From: VRUE01 sp963817945
Lineage (GTDB): Bacteria > Actinomycetota > Thermoleophilia > Solirubrobacterales > 70-9
Direction: 5' to 3'
Length of the DNA stretch: 64,000 nucleotides
Assembly: GCA_963817945.1 (NCBI GenBank)
Contig: CAWFQH010000002.1
Location: forward strand, 186,001-250,000
Made by a program: the position numbers and the translations under genes
The notes under the pieces: generated by a model
Seen by the model: only the letters and a program-made list of their open reading frames with translations
Told to the model about the DNA's origin: nothing
The model's database searches: none
Shown: positions 1 to 8,593 of the stretch, piece by piece
Layout: the number at the start of each line of letters is the position of its first letter
How positions within the stretch are numbered: position 1 is the stretch's first letter

Positions 1-1
1 C

Positions 2-685
2 ACGCTCAAGGTCGGCTCGCACGGGACCCACCACATGCTCGGCGTCGCCAAGTTCAAGCGTGCTCGCTTCCTGCTCGCCTCGACCAGCGAGGTGTACGGC
101 GATCCACAGGTCCACCCGCAACGGGAGGACTACTGGGGCCACGTCAACCCGATCGGTCCCCGCGGCGTCTACGACGAGGCCAAGCGCTACGCCGAGGCGA
201 TGACGATGGCATACCACCGCCAGCAGGGCGTCGACACCTCGATCGTCCGCATCTTCAACACCTACGGGCCACGGATGCGCGCACACGACGGTCGCGCGAT
301 TCCGACCTTTCTCCGCCAGGCGCTGCAGGACCAGCCGATCACGGTCTTCGGCGACGGCAGTCAAACCCGCAGCTTCTGCTACGTCGACGACTTGATCAGG
401 GGCATCATCGGCCTTGCCGAGTCCGACGCCCACCTACCGGTCAACATCGGCAACCCCAACGAGTTCACCTTGCTGGAACTGGCCAAGGCCGTGATCGAGG
501 TGACCGAGTCGCGCTCGGAGATCGTCTACGAGCCACTGCCGACCGACGACCCGCAGCAGCGTCAGCCGGACATCGGCCGCGCTCGCGACCTGCTCGGCTG
601 GGAGCCCGAGATCGACTTGCGCGAAGGGCTACGCCGGACCATCGATCAGGCGGGCATCGAGCGGCTGGTCGGCGCTTCGGACTGA
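2..685 (+). CDS. NAD-dependent epimerase/dehydratase, UDP-glucuronate decarboxylase type (5' end outside window)
   Basis: This is an extended SDR enzyme that would act on a nucleotide sugar in the cytoplasm, most likely converting UDP-glucuronate to UDP-xylose with bound NAD. The frame is open from base 2, so the N-terminal Rossmann GxxGxxG part lies upstream of the window and the real start is not visible. What remains begins with TLKVGSHGTHHMLG, typical of the family, then STSEVYGDP, the catalytic Tyr and Lys in YDEAK (about nt 170-184), RIFNTYGPRM, and the substrate-side FGDGSQTRSFCYVDDLIRG. The C-terminal pattern (RQPDIGRARDLLGWEPEIDLREGL) is that of UXS-like enzymes. The exact sugar specificity is inferred; a dTDP-glucose dehydratase-like relative is the alternative. 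A hairpin follows the stop. Confidence 0.85.
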   Translation, partial: TLKVGSHGTHHMLGVAKFKRARFLLASTSEVYGDPQVHPQREDYWGHVNPIGPRGVYDEAKRYAEAMTMAYHRQQGVDTSIVRIFNTYGPRMRAHDGRAIPTFLRQALQDQPITVFGDGSQTRSFCYVDDLIRGIIGLAESDAHLPVNIGNPNEFTLLELAKAVIEVTESRSEIVYEPLPTDDPQQRQPDIGRARDLLGWEPEIDLREGLRRTIDQAGIERLVGASD

Positions 686-730
686 CGCCGGAGCATCGTC
701 CTCGACAAGAACGACCGCGAGCCGCAAATG

Positions 731-758
731 AAAGGGGCGACCCGTAGGCCGCCCCTTT
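731..758. terminator. Hairpin between convergent genes, probable bidirectional terminator
   Basis: AAAGGGGCG (731-739) pairs perfectly with CGCCCCTTT (750-758) around a 10-nt loop. It lies between the end of the epimerase gene (685) and the end of the oppositely oriented secreted-protein gene (782), so it could stop transcription from both sides. The T-rich 3' edge of the stem is short. Confidence 0.65.
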
Positions 759-781
759 CTCGGACTCCGTTGCGGCCTGCC

Positions 782-1948
782 CTACTGGGCCTGCGCCGTG
801 AACGAAACGCTGCCGAGGGAGTCGCCCGCTTTGAATTCGGTCCCGTAGAGGGTGTTCAGGCTCGCCGCACCCTCCGCCGTCATCCGCATGACCGCGTTGG
901 CGACCGAGATCGTCCGCGCGGCGGGGTCCGCTCCGAAGCTCGCCGCCGAGAGGTCGAGCAGGCTGTTCGGCGCCCGACCCACGTTGCCGGGAGCGCCCGG
1001 GAAGCCGGTCACCTCAAGCTCGGCCGTGGTCGCCTTTAACCCCAGGTCGAGCCAGAGGTTGCTGGTGATCGTCGTTGCCGGCCCTTTGCTGATTTTCTGA
1101 CCGCCGAGCGTTTGCAGCACGCCGATCGAGCCGTCGGGCGCGAGGATGCCGCCGGAGATCGGGAGGTTGATCGCTGGCGGTGGGCCGAACTCGAACTCGG
1201 CCGGCGGAACAGGTTCTACCGTGGTGCCGGCCATGAACAGTTTGGTGATCGTGTCGAGATCGGGCAGCAGCTTTGCTTTGCCGCTCGGCAGGATGGTCAC
1301 CGTCAGTGGCTGCGTGACGGTCGCAGCGCTGCCGAGGACCTGTTTGCCCGCGAACGGCTTGGAGAGGGCTTTCCGCCTCTTACTGGAAGTGGCTTTTTTC
1401 GACGGTTTTTTCGCTTTGCCGCTGAAACCCAGCTTTGCGTTGAGAAGTTTGGCAGCCGTCCCGGTCAAGGCCAGCTTTTCGATTCCCAGGTTGACTCCGA
1501 AGCCATCGCGGGCGAATGAGAGCCCTTCCACCGAGGCGAACTTGACCTGTTTGCCGACCACCGTCCCGTTCAAGGAGGCGGTCGCGGTGTCGAGGACGAG
1601 CGGGCCGACCCGCGCCGTGCGTTTGCCGTGCTTGAACTTGATTTCGCCGCTGTGGGCGACGCTGCCCTGGCCGCTCAGCGGGTCGAGCGAGCCGCCGGCG
1701 ACGGGCAGGACGATGCTGCCGGGGTCGAACCTTACGGTCACCGGGCTGAGGCCGAGAACCTTGACTCCTCTTTTGCCCGTCTTCTTGAGGAAGCCCTGAT
1801 TGAGCTGGATCATGGTGCTCCCGCCGGCGAGCGGGTCGCTTGCCGCCGAGGCGGCTGGAGCGAAGACGAGAAACACGGCCATGGTTGCCGCAACTGCTGT
1901 TGCTAACCGGCTGCCGCCGTGCCTACGCGGCTGGGTCAAAAGCTTCAT
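782..1948 (-). CDS. Secreted protein of unknown function
   Basis: Not a family I can name with confidence. The 388-residue product has a clear N-terminal signal peptide (positively charged start, hydrophobic stretch LATAVAATMAVFLVFAPAAS, cleavage near residue 36), so it is exported. The mature part is rich in Gly, Leu and Lys and looks beta-rich. Two related motifs, LTGTAAKLLNAKLG in the middle and MTAEGAASLNTLYG near the C-terminus, suggest two copies of one domain, joined by a Lys/Ser-rich linker (KKPSKKATSSKRRK). The ATG at 1948 is supported by a GGAGG a few bases upstream on the minus strand. It faces the epimerase gene and is divergent from the mutase gene, so it is probably monocistronic. 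Confidence 0.75.
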   Translation of the reverse strand: MKLLTQPRRHGGSRLATAVAATMAVFLVFAPAASAASDPLAGGSTMIQLNQGFLKKTGKRGVKVLGLSPVTVRFDPGSIVLPVAGGSLDPLSGQGSVAHSGEIKFKHGKRTARVGPLVLDTATASLNGTVVGKQVKFASVEGLSFARDGFGVNLGIEKLALTGTAAKLLNAKLGFSGKAKKPSKKATSSKRRKALSKPFAGKQVLGSAATVTQPLTVTILPSGKAKLLPDLDTITKLFMAGTTVEPVPPAEFEFGPPPAINLPISGGILAPDGSIGVLQTLGGQKISKGPATTITSNLWLDLGLKATTAELEVTGFPGAPGNVGRAPNSLLDLSAASFGADPAARTISVANAVMRMTAEGAASLNTLYGTEFKAGDSLGSVSFTAQAQ

Positions 1949-2085
1949 CTGGTCCTCCCCGGGTGCCGCCTTCGTTCTTCCCGTGCCGTGGCGGCGGGTC
2001 GATTGGAGTTCAGGCTAGTCCCCGCCGTCATGAAAAACAAGGCGGTTTTTCTTGCGCCTTTGTTATGCGGTGGGTCAGTCCCGCC

Positions 2086-3756
2086 ATGGCCGTCCCTCAA
2101 TATCCTGCGACGACAGTGACCGAAGCAGGCAAAGCCGCCCAGGAGATTCCGCGCACGATCGGCCCCATCGTCGGGCCAGACGACGAGCGCGTCTTCACCG
2201 ATTCCGGCATCGAGATCAAGCCGCTTTACACCGAGGATGACGTTGGGCCAGGGCTCGAGGAGCGGCTTGGGCGGCCGGGCGAGCCCCCATTCACGCGAGG
2301 GATCCACGAGCGCATGTACCGCGATCGGCTTTGGACGATGCGCCAGTACGCCGGCTTCGCCACGCCCGAAGACACCAACGAGCGCTACCGCTACTTGATC
2401 GAGCACGGCTCGACCGGGCTCTCGATGGCGTTCGACCTGCCGACCCAACTGGGCCGCGACTCCGACGACCCGCTCTGCCGCGGCGAGGTGGGGAGGACCG
2501 GGGTCCCGATCGACACGATTGAGGACATGCGGATCTGCTTCGAGCGGATCCCGCTCGACCAGGTCTCGACCTCGATGACGATCAACGCACCGGCGGCGAT
2601 CCTGCTGCTGCTCTACGAGCTGGTCGGCGAGGAGCAAGGCGTGGCCTCGGAGAAGCTGCGCGGCACGGTGCAAAACGACGTGCTGAAGGAGTACATGGCG
2701 CGCGGCAACTACATCTACCCGCCGGCGCCGACGATGCGGCTGACCACCGACATCTTCGAGTACTGCCGCGAAAACGTGCCGAAATGGAACACGATCTCGA
2801 TCTCCGGCTACCACATCCGCGAGAAGGGCTGCTCGGCCGTGCAGGAGGTGGCGTTCACCCTCTCAAACGCGATCGCCTACGTCGAGGCGGCGCTGGAGCG
2901 GGGACTGAAGATCGACGAGTTCGCCCCTCGCCTCGCCTTCTTCTTCAACGGCCACAACAACGTCTTCCAGGAGATCGCCAAGTTCCGCGCCGTGCGGCGG
3001 ATGTGGGCGGAGATCGTCCGCGACCGCTTCGGCGCCGAGAACCCAAACTCGATGAAGATCCGCTTCCACACCCAGACCGGCGGCGTGACGCTGCAGGCGC
3101 AGCAGCCCGAGGTCGACATCATCCGCGTCGCCTTGCAGGGCTTCGCGGCGGTCTGCGGCGGCACCCAGAGCCTGCACACCAACGGCTTCGACGAGGCGCT
3201 GGCGCTGCCGACCGAGCGCTCGGCCAGGATCGCGCTGCGCACCCAGCAGGTGCTGGCGCACGAGTCCGGGGCGGCCGACACCGTCGATCCCTTCGCCGGC
3301 TCCTACTTCGTCGAGTCGCTGACCGACGAGATCGAGCTGCGCGCCAAGGAGCTGATGGCCAAGGTCGAAGAGCTGGGCGGCTCAGTTGAGGCGCTGGAGT
3401 TCATGCAGCGCGAGATCGAGGAGTCCGCCCACTCCTACCACGAGCGCTACCGCAGCGGGCAGGACACCATCGTCGGCGTCAACAAATACGTCACCGACCA
3501 GGTCGACGACGTCGACATCCTTCGCGTCGACCCCGAGTCCGAGCAGCGCCAGCTGACCCGGCTAAAGGCCTTCAAGGAGTCGCGCGACCAGACCACGGTC
3601 GAGGAGAAGCTGGAGGTCCTGCGCGACGTTGCCCGCGGCGACGGCAACCTGCTGCACCCGACCCGCGCCGCCCTCGCCGCCAACGCCTCGATCGGCGAGG
3701 TCTGCGGCGCCATGCGCGACGTCTTCGGCGAGTACCGCGGCGGCGCTTTCTTCTAG
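2086..3756 (+). CDS. Methylmalonyl-CoA mutase large chain (substrate-barrel domain only)
   Basis: A cobalamin-dependent acyl-CoA mutase subunit interconverting methylmalonyl-CoA and succinyl-CoA. The 556 residues cover only the substrate-binding TIM barrel; there is no C-terminal DxHxxG B12-binding domain, so a separate small B12 subunit must exist elsewhere (as in IcmA/IcmB-type and archaeal mutases). Tyr88 (RQYAGF), Arg206 (EYMARGNY) and His243 (ISGYH) fall exactly where the methylmalonyl-CoA-specific Tyr89, Arg207 and His244 of the Propionibacterium enzyme lie; isobutyryl-CoA mutases have Phe and Gln at the first two. Start chosen at the ATG giving MAVPQYPAT; an in-frame ATG at 2065 is possible. 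Together with the carboxylase beta chain at 7025 it fits propionyl-CoA catabolism. Its stop overlaps the stop of the convergent gene. Confidence 0.92.
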   Translation: MAVPQYPATTVTEAGKAAQEIPRTIGPIVGPDDERVFTDSGIEIKPLYTEDDVGPGLEERLGRPGEPPFTRGIHERMYRDRLWTMRQYAGFATPEDTNERYRYLIEHGSTGLSMAFDLPTQLGRDSDDPLCRGEVGRTGVPIDTIEDMRICFERIPLDQVSTSMTINAPAAILLLLYELVGEEQGVASEKLRGTVQNDVLKEYMARGNYIYPPAPTMRLTTDIFEYCRENVPKWNTISISGYHIREKGCSAVQEVAFTLSNAIAYVEAALERGLKIDEFAPRLAFFFNGHNNVFQEIAKFRAVRRMWAEIVRDRFGAENPNSMKIRFHTQTGGVTLQAQQPEVDIIRVALQGFAAVCGGTQSLHTNGFDEALALPTERSARIALRTQQVLAHESGAADTVDPFAGSYFVESLTDEIELRAKELMAKVEELGGSVEALEFMQREIEESAHSYHERYRSGQDTIVGVNKYVTDQVDDVDILRVDPESEQRQLTRLKAFKESRDQTTVEEKLEVLRDVARGDGNLLHPTRAALAANASIGEVCGAMRDVFGEYRGGAFF

Positions 3757-4196
3757 AGCAACGTCGCCTGGGCGGTGAAGCTGGTCAGGCCGCGCTGGAG
3801 GTGGCAGACCGAGCCGACGAGGAGCTTCGCCACCGCGCGCTCGGCGCCGTCTTCGCCGATCAGCACGACCTCGCCGCCGAAGCGGCTCGTCGAGGGGACC
3901 AACAGGCCCTGGCCGTCGCCGAGCAGGTAGGAGGCGCCGCCCACCGGGTTGAGCCGTAGTTCGATCGCGGGCTCGGAGGAGAGGTTGCGAACGATCGTCT
4001 GGACGGTGTCGTCGTGGGGGACGACGTCGAGCCTGAACAGACCCTCGGCGAGGAGCAGCATCGAACGCGCCCCCTGCTCGACGTCGCGGCTGGCCGAGAT
4101 CACCGTCCTCGGCGCGCCCTCCGCAGGTCCTGGTGCGGGGACCTCGGTTCTCGTCTGTCCCGCCGGCTGCCTCACCGCAAAAGGAGCGCCGTCCAC
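3753..4196 (-). CDS. Hypothetical protein downstream of prmA
   Basis: A 147-residue protein I do not recognise. It has no signal peptide or membrane segment. The N-terminal 30 residues are Pro/Ala-rich and probably disordered; the rest (RSMLLLAEGLFRLDVVPHDD... ASYLLGDGQGLLVPSTSRFGGEVVLIGEDG) alternates hydrophobic and polar residues as in a small beta-sandwich. Its start overlaps the 3' end of prmA by 25 bp, so it is probably co-transcribed and translationally coupled with it. Its TAG stop overlaps that of the mutase gene on the other strand (CTAG shared), leaving no room for a terminator between them. Start uncertain: a shorter start inside is possible. Confidence 0.6.
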   Translation of the reverse strand: MDGAPFAVRQPAGQTRTEVPAPGPAEGAPRTVISASRDVEQGARSMLLLAEGLFRLDVVPHDDTVQTIVRNLSSEPAIELRLNPVGGASYLLGDGQGLLVPSTSRFGGEVVLIGEDGAERAVAKLLVGSVCHLQRGLTSFTAQATLL

Positions 4197-4972
4197 TCTT
4201 GCGCCTGGAATCGCTCCTCCACTGTCAGTCCGTGCGCGCCCCAGGCGGAGACCACCGCTTCGGCCTCCACTGGCTTGAAACCGGAGACGATCGCCTGCGC
4301 GGGCGGACGGTGGAGGGCGGCTGCCAGGCCCACCTGTATCTGCGGCGGCACGTTGGCGGCGACCGTGTCCGCGGCCGGGGCAGGCTCGGCGGTCACGTCG
4401 CTCCGCCTCACCTCCATCTCGATCTCGTTGCGGGCCGCGTTACAGTGCGTCGCCTCGACGCTCGCCTCGTCGAGGTCGATCGCGACCACCGGCGAAAAGC
4501 CCAGCTTCGCCGCCGCGATTGAGAGAACCCCGGAGCCGCAGCCGTAGTCGGCGAGCGACCCGACGCCCTGCACGGTGGAGAGCAGCGCCAGGCACGCCTG
4601 CGTCGTGGGATGGACGCCGGTGCCGAAGGCGGTGCTCTGCTCGAGCACGATCTCGACCAGGTTCGGATCCTCTGCCGGCGGCGCCCAGCCGGGTCGGACG
4701 AGGAAGCGGTTGGCGACGATCAACGGCTCGTAGCGGGCGAGCCGCCGCTCGCGCCAGTCCTCGGAGGCCTCTGCCTCGCTCAGCTCGATCAGGTGCCGTG
4801 CGGCGAGGTCCCTGAGCTCCTTCGGCTCGGGCGTGCCCGGCGTGGAGAGGATCGCCACCTCTGCCTCGTCGCCCTTCCCTCTCACGTGAGCGCCGCCGGG
4901 CAGCGCCGGCAGAACGACGTCGAGGACGTCCTCGAGCGCCGGTGTCGGAACCCGCAGCGTCAGCTTGCGCAC
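4172..4972 (-). CDS. prmA: Ribosomal protein L11 methyltransferase
   Basis: A SAM-dependent methyltransferase that methylates lysines and the N-terminus of ribosomal protein L11. The 266 residues show the family landmarks: FGTGVHPTTQACL before the SAM site, motif I as DYGCGSGVLSIAAAKLG, an acidic ribose-binding AIDLDEASVEAT, and ANVPPQ in place of the usual ANI. Length is slightly short of the usual ~290. The GTG start follows the upstream secreted-protein gene by about 10 nt, suggesting a small operon (secreted protein, prmA, hypothetical). The degenerate N-terminal substrate domain fits the family; a general class I methyltransferase is the only alternative. Confidence 0.88.
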   Translation of the reverse strand: MRKLTLRVPTPALEDVLDVVLPALPGGAHVRGKGDEAEVAILSTPGTPEPKELRDLAARHLIELSEAEASEDWRERRLARYEPLIVANRFLVRPGWAPPAEDPNLVEIVLEQSTAFGTGVHPTTQACLALLSTVQGVGSLADYGCGSGVLSIAAAKLGFSPVVAIDLDEASVEATHCNAARNEIEMEVRRSDVTAEPAPAADTVAANVPPQIQVGLAAALHRPPAQAIVSGFKPVEAEAVVSAWGAHGLTVEERFQAQEWTALLLR

Positions 4973-4982
4973 GCCGCGGCGC

Positions 4983-5765
4983 TTAGAGCCCGATTAGGAT
5001 CTGAACCGTGTTCTGAGTCATCTGCGCCTGCCCATCGGTGACGCTGCTGAAGCTGAGGGTCGCAGAGGCCTCGAGCTCTCCCCAGCTGAAGAACTGGATG
5101 CTCTCGGTCGAGCCGCTGTCCATGAAGCACTCGATGTCTTGTCCATTTTTCAGCGTGCCGGCTGGAATGTTGCCGCCGCTGCACTCAGTGTGTCCGAGGT
5201 CTCCACCGCTCACGTTCGTGATGCGGATCTCCTGACCCAGCATGTCGACTTGGAGCATCCCTGGGGCCGTCAGCAAAGGAGTAAAGGTTTGCGCCTGCGG
5301 GTCCACGAGTTTCGACGCCGTGAAGACAGAGCCGTCGCCGCGGACGACGTCGTCGCTCAGTTTGAGGTAGCGGGAGTCGGCGTCGGTGGTCTTCAGGTAG
5401 CCCGAGACGAGCTCGCCTTTGATCGTGCTGACCTCGGTTTTGATGTCGCCGAGCTCGCCTTTGATGTTGCTGAGCTCGCCTTTGATCGTGGAGATGCTGT
5501 TGTTGGTCAGTTTGTTGAAGCGCGTCTCGGAGCCCTTGAATTTGACGAACTGCCGGAAGGACGGGACCTCGCGTTTGTGGAAGTCCTCGAAGAAGAGCGA
5601 GCCGTTGACGACGTTCTCGCCTTTGATGAAGACGTCGACGGCGCTGGGGTGAGCGGTGGGCGCCGCTCCCTGGGCCCACGAAACCGCTCCCGCGATGGTC
5701 CCGGCTGCCACGAATGCGACGGCAAGCCGTGCGGCCGCAACTCGACGCTTGACCTTCTCAGCCAT
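4983..5765 (-). CDS. Secreted protein with a tandem heptad-repeat coiled coil
   Basis: A 260-residue exported protein of unknown function. Residues 1-34 form a signal peptide (AARLAVAFVAAGTIAGAVSWAQGA). After a globular segment come four tandem seven-residue repeats (STIKGEL, SNIKGEL, GDIKTEV, STIKGEL) encoded by near-identical 21-bp DNA repeats around 5408-5495; these should form a short coiled-coil stalk. The C-terminal half (residues ~140-260) contains two Cys (HTECSGG, QDIECFMD) that may form a disulfide and a Ser/Thr-rich beta region. A strong GGGAGG lies five bases before the ATG. Such stalk-plus-beta-head secreted proteins are frequent in Solirubrobacterales-like genomes; the role may be surface display, which is inference. 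Confidence 0.7.
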   Translation of the reverse strand: MAEKVKRRVAAARLAVAFVAAGTIAGAVSWAQGAAPTAHPSAVDVFIKGENVVNGSLFFEDFHKREVPSFRQFVKFKGSETRFNKLTNNSISTIKGELSNIKGELGDIKTEVSTIKGELVSGYLKTTDADSRYLKLSDDVVRGDGSVFTASKLVDPQAQTFTPLLTAPGMLQVDMLGQEIRITNVSGGDLGHTECSGGNIPAGTLKNGQDIECFMDSGSTESIQFFSWGELEASATLSFSSVTDGQAQMTQNTVQILIGL

Positions 5766-5871
5766 CGAAACCTCCCGAGTAGTTGTTTCCCGCGCGCCAG
5801 CGGCGCGGGGCGAACGTATCCAGCCCAGGGGGGCCTGTCAATCGAGGTGGCCGAGCTTTTGCACGACTCGC

Positions 5872-6153
5872 ATGCAAGAGCTCGGTCACTTTGACGGACC
5901 GAGGAGGATCGCCGGGCCGTCGGTGGAAGCGGCAGCCATGATCGAGGCAGCGCGGACGCTGATGAAGTCCGAGCCGGAGCTGAAAGAGCTACTCGACGCC
6001 GTCGAGGGGGTTGAGGTGACGATGGCCGAGAAAGGCTTTGGAACGCGGGTGCAAGTCCGCGCGAGCGAGGACACCGGGCTAGAGGAGGACGACCTCGAGC
6101 GCTTCCTCGACCGTTTGGCCGAACCGCAGAAGCAGCCTTTCGGCAGCGCCTGA
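5872..6153 (+). CDS. Small hypothetical protein
   Basis: A 93-residue product of unknown function. The C-terminal two thirds (AARTLMKSEPELKELLDAVEGVEVTM... LEEDDLERFLDRLAEPQKQP) has the even charge pattern of a soluble helical protein rather than of a chance frame. The start is uncertain: ATG 5872 gives MQELGHFDG, while ATG 5938 gives a 71-residue form starting MIEAARTLM. No signal peptide or known motif. It lies between a divergent secreted-protein gene and a downstream hairpin plus another secreted-protein gene. Confidence 0.45.
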   Translation: MQELGHFDGPRRIAGPSVEAAAMIEAARTLMKSEPELKELLDAVEGVEVTMAEKGFGTRVQVRASEDTGLEEDDLERFLDRLAEPQKQPFGSA

Positions 6154-6168
6154 CGCACACCGGAAACT

Positions 6169-6191
6169 TGGCCCCACATCGAGCGGGGCCA
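6169..6191. terminator. GC-rich hairpin between the small ORF and the 6206 gene
   Basis: TGGCCCC (6169-6175) pairs with GGGGCCA (6185-6191) around a 9-nt loop, 15 bases after the stop at 6153 and just before the GGGGAG ribosome binding site at 6197. No T-run follows, so it may be a terminator or a leader hairpin of the next gene. Confidence 0.35.
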
Positions 6192-6205
6192 GAAAGGGGA
6201 GACCC

Positions 6206-6898
6206 GTGAACCATCTGAAGAGGCATCTGTCCGTCGCCAACGTGATCTCGTGCATCGCGTTGTTCGTGGCGCTCAGCGGCGCCACCTACGCCGCAACGAC
6301 CGCGAGCAAGAACTCGGTCAAGGCGAAGAGCATCGCCAAGGGCGCGGTGACCAAGCCCAAACTTCGCAACGGGGCCGTGACGATGGCGAAGATCCGCAAC
6401 GGAGCGGTGAACGGAATCAAGATCGCCCCGGGGGCGGTCGGCTCCAGCCAATTGCTCGACGGCGGCGTCCGCTCGGTCGACCTCGGCGGCGGCGTCGTCA
6501 CCACCGCGAAGTTGAAGGACGAGGCAGTGACGTCGCAAAAGATTCGCCCCGAAAACGTGATTACTCAGAGCGTCAAGGTCGGCGCGATCACCGAACAGCT
6601 GGTCGACCCACGTTTTCGCTCGCAGCTCTTCAAGAATGTGACCTACGTCAACAGCGCGACCCTGACCTTCTCCTCCACCTCGAAGGGAACGTCGGCGAGC
6701 TGCTCCGGTCCCCAGCGGCAGGTCGTTGGCGGCGGCGCGCGCGTGCTGGGTGCGAACACCAAAATCGCGCTTCTTGAATCGGGGCCGGTTTCCGACGGTC
6801 CCGGAAAACCGCCGACCACTTGGTCGGTTCGGGCCAACGAGCTGGAACCCGGCCCTGAATGGGCACTCGAAGCGATCGCGATCTGCGCCGATTTCTGA
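6206..6898 (+). CDS. Secreted repeat protein of the Solirubrobacterales surface type
   Basis: A 230-residue exported protein. The N-terminus (NHLKRHLSVANVISCIAL then FVALSGATYA) is a signal peptide seen over and over in Thermoleophilia secreted proteins. It is followed by roughly ten-residue repeats (KGAVTKPKLR, NGAVTMAKIR, NGAVNGIKI, PGAVGSSQLL, GGVRSVDLG, DEAVTSQKIR, ENVITQSVKV), which could build a beta-solenoid stalk; residues ~145-230 form a globular head with two Cys. GTG start with GGGGAG three bases upstream. Function unknown; a surface or spore-coat-like role is speculation. It is the best taxonomic hint in the window. Confidence 0.8.
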   Translation: MNHLKRHLSVANVISCIALFVALSGATYAATTASKNSVKAKSIAKGAVTKPKLRNGAVTMAKIRNGAVNGIKIAPGAVGSSQLLDGGVRSVDLGGGVVTTAKLKDEAVTSQKIRPENVITQSVKVGAITEQLVDPRFRSQLFKNVTYVNSATLTFSSTSKGTSASCSGPQRQVVGGGARVLGANTKIALLESGPVSDGPGKPPTTWSVRANELEPGPEWALEAIAICADF

Positions 6899-6927
6899 GC
6901 GGCGGCAGCTGACAACCCCTAGGAGCG

Positions 6928-6964
6928 TTCGCACTTGCACCCCTTATGCGGTCTTAAGTGCGAA
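6928..6964. promoter_or_regulatory. 9-bp inverted repeat upstream of the carboxylase gene, possible operator
   Basis: TTCGCACTT (6928-6936) is the exact complement of AAGTGCGAA (6956-6964), with a 19-nt spacer. It lies 60-97 bases before the carboxylase start and after the stop of the secreted-protein gene. The left half extends into a 16-nt word that recurs exactly at 16542-16557 before another lipid-type gene. It could be an operator for a TetR-type regulator from the adjacent cluster or a terminator hairpin; the long spacer argues against the latter. Confidence 0.35.
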
Positions 6965-7024
6965 TGCGCCTGGGGCGGGCGCTTCCGCGGGTCATTCGTC
7001 GTCTGATTAGACTCTCGCGCCCCG

Positions 7025-8593
7025 ATGCGCGAGCGCAACCCCGAAACGCACGAGGAGAAGCTCGCCTACCTGCGCGAGCTGCGGGAGGCGGCGATCAACT
7101 CCGCCTCCGAGAAGGCGGTCGAGAAGCAGCACGCAAAGGGGAAGATGACCGCGCGGGAGCGGGTCGAGAAGCTGCTTGACCCGGGTTCCTTCGAGGAGCT
7201 CGACACCTTCGTCCGCCACCGAACCTACGACTTCGAGATGCAGAAGAACCGGCCCTGGGGCGACGCCGTCGTCACTGGGCACGGCACCATTGAAGGAAGA
7301 ACTGTTTTCGTCTTTTCCCAGGACTTCACCGTCTTCGGGGGCAGCCTCGGCGAGGTAATGGCGGAGAAGATGTGCAAGGTGATGGACCTGGCCGCCCAGG
7401 TCGGCGCGCCGGTGATCGGGATCAACGACTCCGGTGGCGCCCGCATCCAGGAGGGAGTCGTCTCGCTGGGCGCTTACGGAGACGTCTTCGTCCGCAACGT
7501 CAAGTGCTCCGGCGTGATCCCCCAGATCAGCTTGATCATGGGCCCGTGCGCTGGCGGCGCCGTCTACTCGCCGGCGATGACCGACTTCATCTTCATGGTC
7601 AAAGAGACCTCGCACATGTTCATCACCGGCCCGGAAGTGATCAAGACGGTGACCGGCGAGGAGGTTGAGTTCGAGGAGCTGGGCGGGGCGATGAGCCACA
7701 ACAGCAAGTCCGGCGTCGCCCACTTCGCCGCTGAGGACGAGGAGAGTTGTCTCGAGGACGCCCGCTACCTGCTCAGCTTCCTGCCCGCCAACAACCTTGA
7801 GGCCCCGCCGCGCTTCGCGCCGAGCGACGACCCCGAGCGCGAAGACGACGAGCTCGACACGCTTGTCCCTGACGATCCCTCCAAGCCTTACGACATGCGT
7901 GACGTGATTACCCGCATCGTCGACGACGAGGAGTTCTTCGAGGTCCACGAGCACTTCGCCAAGAACATCGTCTGCGGCTTCTCCCGCCTCGACGGCTTTC
8001 CGGTTGGGATTGTCGGCAACCAACCGGCCCACCTCGCCGGCGTGCTCGACATCGAGGCTTCCGAGAAGGCAGCGCGCTTCGTCCGCACCTGCGATGCCTT
8101 CAACGTGCCGCTGCTGACCTTCACCGACGTGCCGGGCTTCCTGCCGGGCACCGACCAGGAGTGGAACGGGATCATCCGCCACGGCGCCAAGCTGCTCTAC
8201 GCCTTCACCGAGGCGACGGTGCCGAAGCTGACCGTCGTCACCCGCAAGGCCTACGGCGGTGCCTACGACGTCATGAACTCCAAGCACATGCTGGCCGACT
8301 ACAACGTCGCCTGGCCCACCGCCGAGGTCGCCGTGATGGGTCCCGAGGGCGCCGTCAACATCATCTACCGCAAAGACATCTCGTCCTCGCCGACGCCCGA
8401 AGAGCGCCGGCAGAAGCTGATCGACGACTACAAAGCCCACTTCGCCAACCCTTACTCGGCGGCCGAGCGCGGCTACATCGACGACGTGATCGAGCCGCGC
8501 CAGACGCGGCCGAGGCTGGTCCGCGCGCTGCGCATGCTGCAGAGCAAGCGGGTCGAGCAGCCGAAGCGCAAGCACGGCAACATTCCGCTCTAA
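7025..8593 (+). CDS. pccB: Acyl-CoA carboxylase carboxyltransferase (beta) subunit, probably propionyl-CoA carboxylase
   Basis: The carboxyltransferase subunit that moves CO2 from carboxybiotin to an acyl-CoA. The 522 residues match the PccB/AccD family in length and carry both halves of the crotonase-like fold: the N-terminal oxyanion region GINDSGGARIQEGV and GPCAGGAVYSPAMTDF, and the C-terminal FVRTCDAFNVPLLTFTDVPGF, GAKLLYAFTEATVPKLTV, RKAYGGAYDVM. HAKGKMTARERVEKLLDPGSFEE at the start is diagnostic. No alpha (biotin carboxylase) gene is next to it. Propionyl-CoA as substrate is inferred from the family and the mutase nearby; acetyl-CoA is the alternative. The start lies close to a plausible promoter with no clear ribosome site, so the message may be nearly leaderless. 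Its stop overlaps that of the convergent TetR gene. Confidence 0.88.
   Translation: MRERNPETHEEKLAYLRELREAAINSASEKAVEKQHAKGKMTARERVEKLLDPGSFEELDTFVRHRTYDFEMQKNRPWGDAVVTGHGTIEGRTVFVFSQDFTVFGGSLGEVMAEKMCKVMDLAAQVGAPVIGINDSGGARIQEGVVSLGAYGDVFVRNVKCSGVIPQISLIMGPCAGGAVYSPAMTDFIFMVKETSHMFITGPEVIKTVTGEEVEFEELGGAMSHNSKSGVAHFAAEDEESCLEDARYLLSFLPANNLEAPPRFAPSDDPEREDDELDTLVPDDPSKPYDMRDVITRIVDDEEFFEVHEHFAKNIVCGFSRLDGFPVGIVGNQPAHLAGVLDIEASEKAARFVRTCDAFNVPLLTFTDVPGFLPGTDQEWNGIIRHGAKLLYAFTEATVPKLTVVTRKAYGGAYDVMNSKHMLADYNVAWPTAEVAVMGPEGAVNIIYRKDISSSPTPEERRQKLIDDYKAHFANPYSAAERGYIDDVIEPRQTRPRLVRALRMLQSKRVEQPKRKHGNIPL

Noticed and set aside
5408..5495. CRISPR-like short tandem repeats
   Set aside because: No spacers; the repeats are contiguous 21-bp coding units in frame.
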